This document shows positions 53,361 to 62,253 of a stretch of DNA of 64,000 nucleotides, piece after piece. The DNA is from Sulfitobacter sp. M39 (GTDB lineage Bacteria > Pseudomonadota > Alphaproteobacteria > Rhodobacterales > Rhodobacteraceae): positions 2,294,001-2,358,000 of the forward strand of contig NZ_WMDZ01000001.1 in assembly GCF_021735935.1 (NCBI RefSeq), in the 5' to 3' direction. A program made the position numbers and the translations under genes. The notes beneath the pieces were generated by a model. The model did no database searches. It saw only the letters and a list, made by a program, of their open reading frames with translations, and had not been told where the DNA came from. Every line of letters begins with the position of its first letter. Positions within the stretch are counted from its first letter, which is position 1.

Positions 53361-55339
53361 GCGTGTCTCCGTCCGAGCAGGGCAATGAAAAGCCAGGGCG
53401 TGCCGATCAGCGTCGCGAAAAGCCCCAGCGGCAGGTCGTAGGGGTAGCTGGCGGTGCGCGCGCCAAAGGCCGCGAGGCTCATTAGCAATGCGCCCAGACA
53501 CCAGCTGGCCGCCAGAAACGGCGCAGGGCGCAGCAGGCCAAGGCTGCGGGCGATATGCGGGGCCATCAGGCCAACGAAACTGACCGGGCCGACCAGCACG
53601 CTTGCCGCGCCAGTGGCCAGCCCTGCCGCCAGCACAACGGCAAGCCGCACGGTGCCAAGCGACAGCCCCAGACCCTGCGCAACACCCGATCCCAGCGGCA
53701 GGATGTCGAACCAGCGCGACAGCAAAAGCGCCGCGCCAAGCGCCGCCACCGCCATTCCGGCAAGCGCCATCGCCCCTGCGACCGTGACCCGTGTAGCGCT
53801 TCCCGCAAGCCACCCCAGCAGGGACCATGCTCTGGGATCGCCTGACGCCATGATCGCTGCCAGAAGGGCCGAAGCGAAGGCTCCGATCGCCAGCCCCGCC
53901 AGCAACAGCCGCGCCGGTGCCATATCACTGCGCGCCGCATAGGCGGACAGGATGATCAGCGTCGCCGCCGCCCCGCCCGAAGACCCGAGCGCCAGCGCCA
54001 CTGGCGACGGGGCAGGCAGCAGGAACAGCGTTGCCGCATAGCCAAGCGCGGCCCCACCGGTCACGCCCAGAACCTCGGGCGCGGCCATCGGGTTTGCCGT
54101 CACCCGTTGCAGCGCCGCCCCCGATAGGGCCAGCAGCGCTCCGGCAGCGGCAGCCGCCAGAATGGCCGTGGCCCGCAATGGCACGAAACTCGCCGCAATC
54201 GCGCCCGATATCACGCCCCAGCCCTCGGGTCCGCGGGTGCCAAACAGGCTCAGCACGGCAAAGGCGACCGCCGCGCTGGCCAGCAGAGCAACCCGCCGCC
54301 ACGGGTGCCGCGCGCGCGGTGGCAGGTTGTCGTTACGCTCGGCCTCAGGCGGGACAATGTTGCGCAATCGCGGTAGCAAAGCGATCAAAAGCGGCCCGCC
54401 GATCAGCCCAGTCAGCGCGCCCGTCGGCAGATCTGGCAGCCCGAAGGCGGCAAGCGCCAGCAGCGCGCTGTCCACCAGCCACAGCAGCAGCGCGCCCGCC
54501 AGCGGCGCGGCCAGCAAGACCTGCGCAACGCTGCGCGCGCCCAAACGCCGTGCCAAGGCTGGTGCCGCCAGCCCGACAAACCCGACCAGCCCCACCTCGG
54601 CAGAGACCATGGCAGAGAGGAAAACCGCCAACGCCAGCGCCGCGACCCGTATCGCCCCGACCTGCGCCCCAAGCGCCTTGGCCGTGGCCCCGCCAAGACT
54701 TAGGACAACCAACGGCCGCACCAGCAAGGCGGCCCCCGCCGCCCCCAGGACCAGCACCACAGTCAGTCGGATTACCCCGTGCCAACTGTCTTGCGAAAGC
54801 GACCCGCCGTTCCAGATCACCAGCGACAGCAGGTAATGCCCCTGCCCCAGCGTGAGCGCCGTAGAGATGGCGGAGGCAAGCATGCCCACCAGCATTCCCG
54901 CGATGGTGACCGTAACAGGCGCAAAGCTACGCCGCGCGCCAAGCGCCATGACAATCAGCGCTGCAAGCCCGCCTCCGACCAATGCGACGGGCCCGGGACC
55001 AAGGGCGAGCATATTCGGCCATAGCAGCGTGGCGCAGACCAGCGCCAGCTGTGCACCCGAGGCCACGCCAAGGGTCGTCGGATCGGCCAGCGGATTGCGC
55101 AACACCGCCTGCATCAAAGCGCCGGACAGCCCCAGAAGCGCCCCGATCAGCAGGGCAATCACCGCCCGCGGCATCAACCCGAAGGCAAAGAGGATCTGTT
55201 CGGGCGACAGGTCTTGCAGCCCTGCGACGGGCAGCACCCATTGCGCAGCGGGCAATGCGGCAAGTGCAGCGATGGTCCATAAACCAGCCGCGCCGATGGC
55301 GGCCACAAGGGGTAGTGTCAAAAAGGGCGGTCGGATCAT
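53357..55339 (-). CDS. Iron-siderophore ABC permease, fused FhuB-type
   Basis: 660 residues made of two FecCD-type permease halves (about 1-320 and 335-660), roughly twenty helices, as in E. coli FhuB. Each half carries the Gly coupling helix for the ATPase: LIGALLGLSGALMQAVLRNPLADP in the first and ALLALSGAALQRVTANPMAAPEVLG in the second. The start at 55339 (MIRPPFL) overlaps the end of the binding-protein gene by 4 bp. Imports the Fe(III) complex from the periplasm. Confidence 0.93.
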   Translation of the reverse strand: MIRPPFLTLPLVAAIGAAGLWTIAALAALPAAQWVLPVAGLQDLSPEQILFAFGLMPRAVIALLIGALLGLSGALMQAVLRNPLADPTTLGVASGAQLALVCATLLWPNMLALGPGPVALVGGGLAALIVMALGARRSFAPVTVTIAGMLVGMLASAISTALTLGQGHYLLSLVIWNGGSLSQDSWHGVIRLTVVLVLGAAGAALLVRPLVVLSLGGATAKALGAQVGAIRVAALALAVFLSAMVSAEVGLVGFVGLAAPALARRLGARSVAQVLLAAPLAGALLLWLVDSALLALAAFGLPDLPTGALTGLIGGPLLIALLPRLRNIVPPEAERNDNLPPRARHPWRRVALLASAAVAFAVLSLFGTRGPEGWGVISGAIAASFVPLRATAILAAAAAGALLALSGAALQRVTANPMAAPEVLGVTGGAALGYAATLFLLPAPSPVALALGSSGGAAATLIILSAYAARSDMAPARLLLAGLAIGAFASALLAAIMASGDPRAWSLLGWLAGSATRVTVAGAMALAGMAVAALGAALLLSRWFDILPLGSGVAQGLGLSLGTVRLAVVLAAGLATGAASVLVGPVSFVGLMAPHIARSLGLLRPAPFLAASWCLGALLMSLAAFGARTASYPYDLPLGLFATLIGTPWLFIALLGRRHA

Positions 55340-56217
55340 GCGGCTTCCAGCGCGGTCACAAGATGAGCGGCAAAACGCAGCCCGGAAGGCGCGCCGCCAA
55401 AGGGCATCTGATCGGGCAGATACGACACGCGACCCGCCCGCACGGGCGGCAGCGCGGACCAAAGCGCGCTTTGGCCAATCGCGCGCCGTGCGGTCACTGG
55501 CAAAGAGCCCGCGATGACCAAATGCGCCTGCTGAAAATCGATCAATCTGGACAGAGGGACCGGGGCATTGAACCCGAATTCAGTATCGCCGCCCCACGCA
55601 TTTGTAAGGCCGATCCGGCGAAGCGCTCCGCCATACAGGCTGTCGGTGCCATAGATCTGCACATGACGTGCATCCCCCACCGTCATCACCACAAAGGGTC
55701 GCGCGGCAAAGCCTGTCACCCGTGCGCGCAGCGCATCGAAAGCGGTCTCAAAGTCCCGACGCACCCGGTGGCCAACATCGCCGCGGTCCAGCTGTATTGC
55801 CAACGTCTCCAGCGCCGACAGCGCCTTGGGCAGCGCCGGTTCGGTCGGGATGAACATATTTTGCGTGAACACCGGAGCAATACGACCCAACTGCGGTTCA
55901 ACGAAACTGTAGAAATTTGACGACAGGATCAGGTCAGGGGCGACAAGGCTCAGCGCCTCGAGGTTGGGGCTGCCGCGCAACCCGACATCCGCACAGCCCG
56001 GCGGCAGCGTCACCGCCGTACCGCGCAGGAACTGACGTTTTTCCGCCACGGCAACCAGCGGCAGGTCGAGGGCGGCAGCGGTTTCCGCCATCGCCCAGTC
56101 AATCGCGGCGAGGCGCGATCCCCCCCAACCGCGTGCGCCGCGCGCACGAGATGCCACAAGAGCGCAGGCTCCTGTGGCAATGATCGCGCGGCGCGTGAGG
56201 GCGATGGGTTTTACCAC
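55336..56217 (-). CDS. Iron-siderophore substrate-binding protein (FhuD-like)
   Basis: 293 residues. N-terminus has a Tat-like TRRAIIATGACAL leader. Periplasmic-binding fold: DLPLVAVAEK, APDLILSSNFYSF, VMTVGDARHVQIYG, YLPDQMPFGGAPSG. No LGAC-type lipobox, so it is likely soluble. It fits FhuD of hydroxamate uptake. Overlaps the receptor gene by 7 bp and the permease by 4 bp; the four uptake genes are co-translated. Confidence 0.9.
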   Translation of the reverse strand: MVKPIALTRRAIIATGACALVASRARGARGWGGSRLAAIDWAMAETAAALDLPLVAVAEKRQFLRGTAVTLPPGCADVGLRGSPNLEALSLVAPDLILSSNFYSFVEPQLGRIAPVFTQNMFIPTEPALPKALSALETLAIQLDRGDVGHRVRRDFETAFDALRARVTGFAARPFVVMTVGDARHVQIYGTDSLYGGALRRIGLTNAWGGDTEFGFNAPVPLSRLIDFQQAHLVIAGSLPVTARRAIGQSALWSALPPVRAGRVSYLPDQMPFGGAPSGLRFAAHLVTALEAA

Positions 56218-58349
56218 TTCTTGGACAGCGTCGCAGAGATCGTGCGCCCGTCGCCATAGTAGGTCGAGAAATAGCCCACCGACGAGACATAGGCTTCGTC
56301 TGTCAGATTGGTCACATTGACCTGTAGCTCGGTGCCGTCATCGAAGTCATAGGACACAGCCGCATCCAGCAGCGTCACAGAGTCGAGCTGATTGGCATTG
56401 GCGTTGAACGCATAGCGTTCCCCGATGAACCGCGCGCCTGCGCCCACGGTCAGCCCGGCAAGCGGCCCGCCCTGAATCTCTTTCGATGCCCAAAGCTTGA
56501 AGGTATGTTTCGGGGTCAGCCCCAGTTCGTTGCCATTGTTGTCACCGCCGATGATCTCGCTGTCGGTAAAGGAATAGCCGCCCATCACGCTCCAGCCGTC
56601 GGCCAGATTGGCACGGCCTTCCAGCTCAATCCCGCGGATGCGGGATTTGCCGACCTGATCATAGGCCCGCACCCCGGCCCCATTCTGTACATAGACGGGG
56701 CGGTTCTTTTCTTCGAGCTGATAGACCGAGGCCGACAAATAGGCATCAAGGGTGGCGGGCAGGTATTTCGCGCCAACTTCCCATTGCTCGCCCGTGGTCG
56801 GGTCAAGCGCTGTGCCCATATCGCCCGGCTCTGCAAAGCTTTGGAACGAGGTGCCATAGGACAGATAGGCCGACACGCCATTGTCCCAGACATAGCCAAG
56901 GCTTGCCTGACCGGTGGTGGCGCTGTCGTCGCGTGTCAGATCAACGGTGCCGGGCGTGCCGCCAGAGCCCGGAACGGTGTAGAGCGTGTTGGACTGCCCT
57001 TCGGATTTGTTTCGATCATGGCGCAGGGCCAGACCAGCGCGCCAATTGCCATATTCGATTTCGTCGCTGGCGTAGATGCCGACCTGTTCCACGGTCACGT
57101 TTTTGTTCGCATACCAGCTTGCCCCGTCGCGCACCGGCGTGACCGGGCTGTAGTCTGGCGCGGCAAAATCAATGCTGTCCTGACCATAGTAAAACACGCT
57201 GAGCGCAGATTCTTCGAACCGGCTGGCGTCGATACCAAAGGCCAGATCATGCAGCACACCGCCGGTCAGCGCCGAGCCTTCAAGCCGCAGGTCCGTGGCA
57301 TAAGACGTCACATCTTCGTCTTGCAACAGCTGTGTGCGCGCCACATCGGTGCCGGTCACGCCGCCGACAGAAAGGTTGGAATAGGACCAGTCGAATTTCG
57401 TGACGCCCGTGTTGCTGACCAGCCGCCAGCCATTATCGAACGTGTGGGTGACCTGCGCGCCCAGATTAAGCACCTTGCGGTCGCCGTATTCCAATGCCTC
57501 ATTGCCAAAGTAGAAGTCGCGCAGGTCTTCGTCGGAACGGGTGCCGACCAGCCCGTTGGGCACGCCCGAGGGGGAATCCGGGTCGTCATCCTGATAGGAC
57601 AGCAGGAACTCCACCGTCGTCGCATCGGTCGCCTGGTATTTCGCGGCAAAGCCCAGATAGGCCCCGGGGTTGTCGTATTCATCGATCCCCAGAACGCGAT
57701 TGCCCGCCTTGCCGACGATGCGGTAGGCAAACCGGTCATCGACCACGCGGTTGGCATCGCCAAAGACATAATAGGACCCGTTGCCATCCGCATGCAGGCC
57801 CAGCTCGGTCGTGTCGCCATCAGATTGCGCGCGTTTCTGGATCAGGTTCACCAGCCCGGCGGGCGACCCTGCCCCGTATAGCACCGAATTGGGGCCGCGC
57901 AGAAGCTCCACCCGTTCCATGCCATAAAGATCAAGCGAGGGCGCGCCATAGTTCGGACGCGTAGAGCGGCTGAATTGCAACCCGTTGAGGTAGATCTGGT
58001 TTTGCAGGTCAGCCCCGCGGACCGAAATTGAATCAAACCGCGGATCGGCCCCATAGGCTTCGGTCACGACACCCGCCGCATAGCCAAGCGCCTCTGACAG
58101 ATTGTTGGCGGCCGTATCCTCGATCTGGTCGGTGGTGACCACCGTGACGGAGGACGGCGTTTCCAGCAAGGACCGCCCGCTTTTGGTCGACGCCGTGGTG
58201 CCCGCGGCATAGCCCACCACCGGGCCGGTCGGGTCTTCTTCGGACTGGATGATGATCTCGCCCAGATCGACGGCGTCCTGCGCCGTCGCCACACCGGCAG
58301 ACAGGGCCAGCGCGCTGGTTCCCAGCATCAAGAAAAAGGTGAACTTCAT
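56211..58349 (-). CDS. TonB-dependent siderophore receptor
   Basis: 712 residues. Signal peptide 1-23 (ALSAGVATAQ). Plug domain with SLLETPSSVTVVTTDQIEDTAANNLSEAL and the RGPNSVLYGAGSPAGLVN hairpin, then a 22-strand barrel ending SATLSKKW with terminal aromatic. The FhuA/FoxA-type SPAGLVNLIQKRA region and the coupled FhuD/FhuB/FhuC genes indicate a ferric hydroxamate-type ligand; the exact siderophore is unknown. Confidence 0.95.
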   Translation of the reverse strand: MKFTFFLMLGTSALALSAGVATAQDAVDLGEIIIQSEEDPTGPVVGYAAGTTASTKSGRSLLETPSSVTVVTTDQIEDTAANNLSEALGYAAGVVTEAYGADPRFDSISVRGADLQNQIYLNGLQFSRSTRPNYGAPSLDLYGMERVELLRGPNSVLYGAGSPAGLVNLIQKRAQSDGDTTELGLHADGNGSYYVFGDANRVVDDRFAYRIVGKAGNRVLGIDEYDNPGAYLGFAAKYQATDATTVEFLLSYQDDDPDSPSGVPNGLVGTRSDEDLRDFYFGNEALEYGDRKVLNLGAQVTHTFDNGWRLVSNTGVTKFDWSYSNLSVGGVTGTDVARTQLLQDEDVTSYATDLRLEGSALTGGVLHDLAFGIDASRFEESALSVFYYGQDSIDFAAPDYSPVTPVRDGASWYANKNVTVEQVGIYASDEIEYGNWRAGLALRHDRNKSEGQSNTLYTVPGSGGTPGTVDLTRDDSATTGQASLGYVWDNGVSAYLSYGTSFQSFAEPGDMGTALDPTTGEQWEVGAKYLPATLDAYLSASVYQLEEKNRPVYVQNGAGVRAYDQVGKSRIRGIELEGRANLADGWSVMGGYSFTDSEIIGGDNNGNELGLTPKHTFKLWASKEIQGGPLAGLTVGAGARFIGERYAFNANANQLDSVTLLDAAVSYDFDDGTELQVNVTNLTDEAYVSSVGYFSTYYGDGRTISATLSKKW

Positions 58350-58451
58350 GGATATACGTCCCGCTGCTTATTTTTCCGAGTATTTAACTCAGTTATAAGG
58401 CGACGTCTTGAACACATCCGCCGTCATTTGTCCCAATCCGCTGTAAACGTA

Positions 58452-59390
58452 TCACTGAATATCGCGTCGCCACTGCGATGGCGGCACCCCGACAGACCGG
58501 CGAAAGACCCGTGACAGATGGGCCTGATCGGAAAACCCGGTTGCCGCGGCGATGTCGGCAAGGGGGCGTCCGGGGTCGGCCATCATCTCCTTGGCGGCGA
58601 CGACGCGACACTCGGCGATCCAGCGTTGCGGCGACAGACCCGAGGTTTGCTTGAACGCGCGGCTGAACCAGCTTTCGGAGAGCCCCGCCAAATCGGCCAG
58701 TTCGCCCACACCGACGGGGCGAAATATATTCTGCGCCATGTACTGCCGAACCGCCGTCATATGCTGAGGCGACAGCCCGCCGGACGCAGGCAGGCTGTTT
58801 TGCACTGGCGGGTCCATCACTGCGCCCAAAAGGGATTGCAGCAGGCCTTCCAAGACCATCGTCCCGCGTTGAGGGGTCTCCACTTCGCGGGCCGCCAGAC
58901 GGCCAAGGGTCAGCAACACGCTATCCTCCGGCGCAAACATCACGCGGCGGGGCAGCTCTGATACGCCGATCGCACCAAGCCGTGTCTGCAATGCGGCCGC
59001 ATCAAAATGGAAATCGATATGGCTGAGCCTTTGGGCCTTGCCGAGCCTGCTCCACAACGGGGTGCCCGCCGGTACAAAGAAAGCCCGCGTTCCGAATTGG
59101 GCCGTCGCCCCCTCGCCCGTTCGAAGCGCGATCAGCGGCGGGCTGTCATCCAGAAAGACGACAAGGCGCGGATCGGGTGCGGTGTAATACCCGCCACCGC
59201 CTTGGTCCCCGTCGACATGCCAGACATCTGCGATAGCCCCTGACAAGGGCCGAAACCGCAAGGGCTTGATTGTGCGTAGTTTCTGGGTCTGCGCCTCCAT
59301 ACGCGGGACGAAGGCCTGCGGCGCGTGTGATGGGGATAAAGAGGCGGGTGGCATGATGTTGCGAAGGCGCTTTTGAATTGGGATCGTCAT
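58452..59390 (-). CDS. AraC-family regulator of the siderophore locus
   Basis: 312 residues. The C-terminal 100 residues carry two helix-turn-helix motifs (VGELADLAGLSESWFSRAFKQTSGLSPQRW; LADIAAATGFSDQAHLSRVFRRSVGVPPSQWR). The N-terminal half is a cupin-like sensor fold. The position directly upstream of the TonB receptor, same strand, suits a PchR-like activator that senses the loaded siderophore. The start is uncertain: ATG at 59390 or 59354, neither with a strong ribosome site. Confidence 0.88.
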   Translation of the reverse strand: MTIPIQKRLRNIMPPASLSPSHAPQAFVPRMEAQTQKLRTIKPLRFRPLSGAIADVWHVDGDQGGGGYYTAPDPRLVVFLDDSPPLIALRTGEGATAQFGTRAFFVPAGTPLWSRLGKAQRLSHIDFHFDAAALQTRLGAIGVSELPRRVMFAPEDSVLLTLGRLAAREVETPQRGTMVLEGLLQSLLGAVMDPPVQNSLPASGGLSPQHMTAVRQYMAQNIFRPVGVGELADLAGLSESWFSRAFKQTSGLSPQRWIAECRVVAAKEMMADPGRPLADIAAATGFSDQAHLSRVFRRSVGVPPSQWRRDIQ

Positions 59391-59757
59391 TTTCTGACAA
59401 AATTACTAAGGAACGTCAATGGGACTGATATCACCCGCAAATTTTCCGACGACAAAGACCCGAATACAGCAAGGAGGCTGATCCCCATTGCCCCACCCAC
59501 CTCTCTGACCACACAACGACCCTTTGCCATTCTGGCAAGCCTGCGTCGATCCTATCCGTCTGTCCCTGAAACCCCAGAAATACCACGCGAACCGTCTGTC
59601 ATCCCAAGGGCACCCCTTGCCGCAACGCGGCACTTTGAGACACGCGGAACCCTTAAGTAATACACACCCAAAGCCGTTGAATTAGTTACTTTATACCAAG
59701 CCCCCCATCGCTAAACATCGATCTGAAATGAAACAGCTTTTGAGAGATTGAATTGAT
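59391..59757. other. Divergent upstream region, no gene supported
   Basis: 367 bases between the AraC start and the beta-hydroxyacid dehydrogenase start. AT-richer than surroundings near both ends. A 95-codon plus frame (59373-59660) is Pro/Arg-rich without family likeness and is not called. Should contain promoters for both genes. Confidence 0.4.
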
Positions 59758-60726
59758 ATGAGAATGGGGTTTGTAGGGCTTGGGAATGTCGGCAGTAAAC
59801 TTGCGGGCAGCTTGTTGCGCAACGGGTTTGACCTGACCGTTTGTGATCTTAACCCCGAACTGGTGGCCACTTTTGTGGCCAAAGGGGCAAAGGCTGCGGA
59901 CACGCCGGCGGACCTGATGCAATCGTGCGATGCCGTCATCACCTGTTTGCCATCCCCACAAGCCTGCGCTGCTGTTGTCGAGGCGATGCTGCCCTATGTT
60001 GACGACACGAAAACCTGGATGGAAATGTCCACGACAGAAGCCACCGACGTGAAACGCCTTGCCGCGCTGGTCACAGAAAAAGGCGGCTCTGCCATCGAAT
60101 GTCCTGTATCGGGTGGGTGCCACCGTGCCGATACGGGGAACATCTCTATTTTTGCTGGCTGTGATCGTGCGACGTTTGAACGGATGCTGCCGACGTTGAC
60201 GACGCTGGGTCGCCGTGTCCTGCATACCGGTGAGATCGGATCGGCGTCCACGTTGAAGGTGATGACCAACTATCTGGCAACCGCCAACCTGCTGACCTGT
60301 TGCGAAGCGCTGGTAACGATGAAGGCCGCGGGCATCGATATGAATACGACCTATGAAGCGATGAAAATCAGCTCTGGTACGTCGTTCGTACATGAAACCG
60401 AAAGCCAGCTGATCCTAAACGGGTCGCGCGACGTTTCCTTTACGATGGACCTGGTGAAAAAGGACATTGGTCTGTTTCAGGCCCTGGCCGAAGCTGCGCA
60501 TGTTCCGCTTGAGATCAGCCCACTACTGGTTGAGATTTTCGATGACGGTATTGCCAAATATGGCGAACGCGAGCTGTCCCCCAACATTATCCGCCGCCTC
60601 GAAGACGCGACAGGCCTACAGATAACGGCCCCCGGCTTTCCAGCGGAACTTGTCGACGATGAACCCGAAGAGGCCGGGTATGAGGTTATTCCGACCGGCC
60701 TGACGAAACCCGCGTTGGCCAGCTGA
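59758..60726 (+). CDS. NAD(P)-dependent beta-hydroxyacid dehydrogenase (3-hydroxyisobutyrate dehydrogenase family)
   Basis: 322 residues. Rossmann motif GFVGLGNVGSKLAGSL at the N-terminus, ECPVSGGCHRADTG substrate loop, and the catalytic Lys in STLKVMTNYLATANL. The C-terminal all-alpha domain follows, with about 30 extra residues at the end (TGLTKPALAS). Oxidises or reduces a short beta-hydroxyacid or semialdehyde. It faces, across a terminator, the ALDH/enolase-superfamily/GMC group, so it may serve the same pathway. Exact substrate unknown. Confidence 0.88.
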   Translation: MRMGFVGLGNVGSKLAGSLLRNGFDLTVCDLNPELVATFVAKGAKAADTPADLMQSCDAVITCLPSPQACAAVVEAMLPYVDDTKTWMEMSTTEATDVKRLAALVTEKGGSAIECPVSGGCHRADTGNISIFAGCDRATFERMLPTLTTLGRRVLHTGEIGSASTLKVMTNYLATANLLTCCEALVTMKAAGIDMNTTYEAMKISSGTSFVHETESQLILNGSRDVSFTMDLVKKDIGLFQALAEAAHVPLEISPLLVEIFDDGIAKYGERELSPNIIRRLEDATGLQITAPGFPAELVDDEPEEAGYEVIPTGLTKPALAS

Positions 60727-60759
60727 GCCAGAGCGGCCCAACCAGATGAACGTTAACGA

Positions 60760-60791
60760 AAAAACGGCGCGGTGTGATCCGCGCCGTTTTT
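60760..60791. terminator. Bidirectional rho-independent terminator
   Basis: 13-bp perfect stem (60760-60772 with 60779-60791), 6-nt loop, with A-run on the left and T-run on the right. Serves the beta-hydroxyacid dehydrogenase gene and the convergent aldehyde dehydrogenase gene. Confidence 0.92.
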
Positions 60792-60809
60792 GTTTTCGCG
60801 TTCCCTGCC

Positions 60810-62240
60810 TTACACTGCGAAAGGCGGACGCACTTTGATTTCGACGTAATCCTCAAGGCCGAACAAGCCCCCTTCACGCCCGTTGCCGGACTGCTTGTAC
60901 CCCCCGAACGGTGACCCGTAGTCTGGCCCGCGCCCGTTGATCTGGATTGTGCCAGCCCGCAGACGCCGCACAACACGCCCCACGCGCGCCTCATCACCGG
61001 ATTGGACATAGGCAGCCAGCCCATAGTCGGTGTCATTGGCCATGGCGATCGCGTCTTCTTCGCTGTCAAACGGGGTGATGACCAGAACAGGGCCGAAGAT
61101 TTCCTCGCGCGAGATCCGCATGTCCTGATCGACGTCATAAAAGATCGTGGGCTTCACATACCAGCCGTCTTCAAAGCCGTCGGGCTTGCCCAGACCGCCG
61201 ACCAGCAGCTTGGCACCTTCATCAATCCCGACTTTGATCATCTCTTGCACGCGATCGTATTGAATCTTGTCAAACAGCGGCCCGATGTGGTCGCCCGGTT
61301 GTGTAGGATCGCCAACCTTTTGGGCCTTGCATGCCGTTTTCGCCAGACCCAGAACCTCGTCATAACAGCTGCGCTCTACAAGAAGACGCGTCGGCGCGTC
61401 GCAGGACTGGCCCGTGTTGTAAAAACAGCCCTCGACGCTTTCGGCGACGCGTTTGGGCAGGTCGGCATCCGCGAACACAAGGTTGGGTGATTTGCCGCCA
61501 AGCTCAAGCGTGACACGTTTGATGTCACTGGCCGCATCCCGAGAGACGGCAGTGCCCGCGCGGGTCGAACCGGTAAACGACATCATGTCGATATCGGGGT
61601 GCTGCGACATGGCGGAACCGACTGATGGCCCATCCCCCTGCACAAGGTTGAAGACACCCGCAGGGTATCCGGCGGCCTCGACAATCTCTGCATAGATTTG
61701 CGCGGAAATCGGTGTGTGCTCTGACGGCTTGAGAATACAGGTCGCGCCCGTGGCAAGGGCTGGGACCACCTTAAGCGCGATCTGGTTGATCGGCCAGTTC
61801 CAAGGCGTGATCAGGCCACACACCCCGATCGGTTCGCGGGTGATGATATCGCCGTTGGGCAGAACCTCTTCCTCTTCCATCGCCTCTAGGGCCTTAATGA
61901 AGTGGTCCAGGTGGCCAAGCCCGGCGTCGGCCTGAACCTCTAGCGACATTGTCGCGGGCGCGCCCATTTCGGATGTCATCGCGGCGGCCAGATCACCCAA
62001 CCGGGCTTTGGTTTCGACGCGCAGCTTTTTCAACAGCGCAAGACGCTCTTCTTTCGTTGTCATCGAAAATGTCTGAAAAGCGCGTTTGGCAGCGTCAACC
62101 GCGCGGTCGACATCCGTCGCGTTGCCAAGGCTTACAGTGCCGATTTGCGACGCTGTGGCAGGGTTCATGATGGGCATTGTCGCATCAGAAGCGGGCTCGA
62201 CCCAAGCGCCATCAATGTAGAATTTATTGAGTATCAGCAT
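60810..62240 (-). CDS. NAD-dependent aldehyde dehydrogenase
   Basis: 476 residues, ALDH superfamily. Asn148 (TPWNWP), Glu246 (LELGGKSP) and nucleophile Cys280 (GQSCDAP) are all in place, with EIFGPVLVI near the C-terminus. The start at 62240 gives the normal N-terminus; the longer frame to 62336 is not supported. Third gene of the minus-strand unit GMC, enolase-superfamily, ALDH; 13 bp follow the middle gene. Likely oxidises the aldehyde made by the GMC enzyme. Confidence 0.94.
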   Translation of the reverse strand: MLILNKFYIDGAWVEPASDATMPIMNPATASQIGTVSLGNATDVDRAVDAAKRAFQTFSMTTKEERLALLKKLRVETKARLGDLAAAMTSEMGAPATMSLEVQADAGLGHLDHFIKALEAMEEEEVLPNGDIITREPIGVCGLITPWNWPINQIALKVVPALATGATCILKPSEHTPISAQIYAEIVEAAGYPAGVFNLVQGDGPSVGSAMSQHPDIDMMSFTGSTRAGTAVSRDAASDIKRVTLELGGKSPNLVFADADLPKRVAESVEGCFYNTGQSCDAPTRLLVERSCYDEVLGLAKTACKAQKVGDPTQPGDHIGPLFDKIQYDRVQEMIKVGIDEGAKLLVGGLGKPDGFEDGWYVKPTIFYDVDQDMRISREEIFGPVLVITPFDSEEDAIAMANDTDYGLAAYVQSGDEARVGRVVRRLRAGTIQINGRGPDYGSPFGGYKQSGNGREGGLFGLEDYVEIKVRPPFAV

Positions 62241-62253
62241 GAGGAATCCTTTG

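Noticed and set aside
59373-59660. 95-codon plus-strand frame upstream of the beta-hydroxyacid dehydrogenase
   Set aside because: Pro/Arg-rich, no domain, overlaps the AraC start region, no convincing ribosome site.
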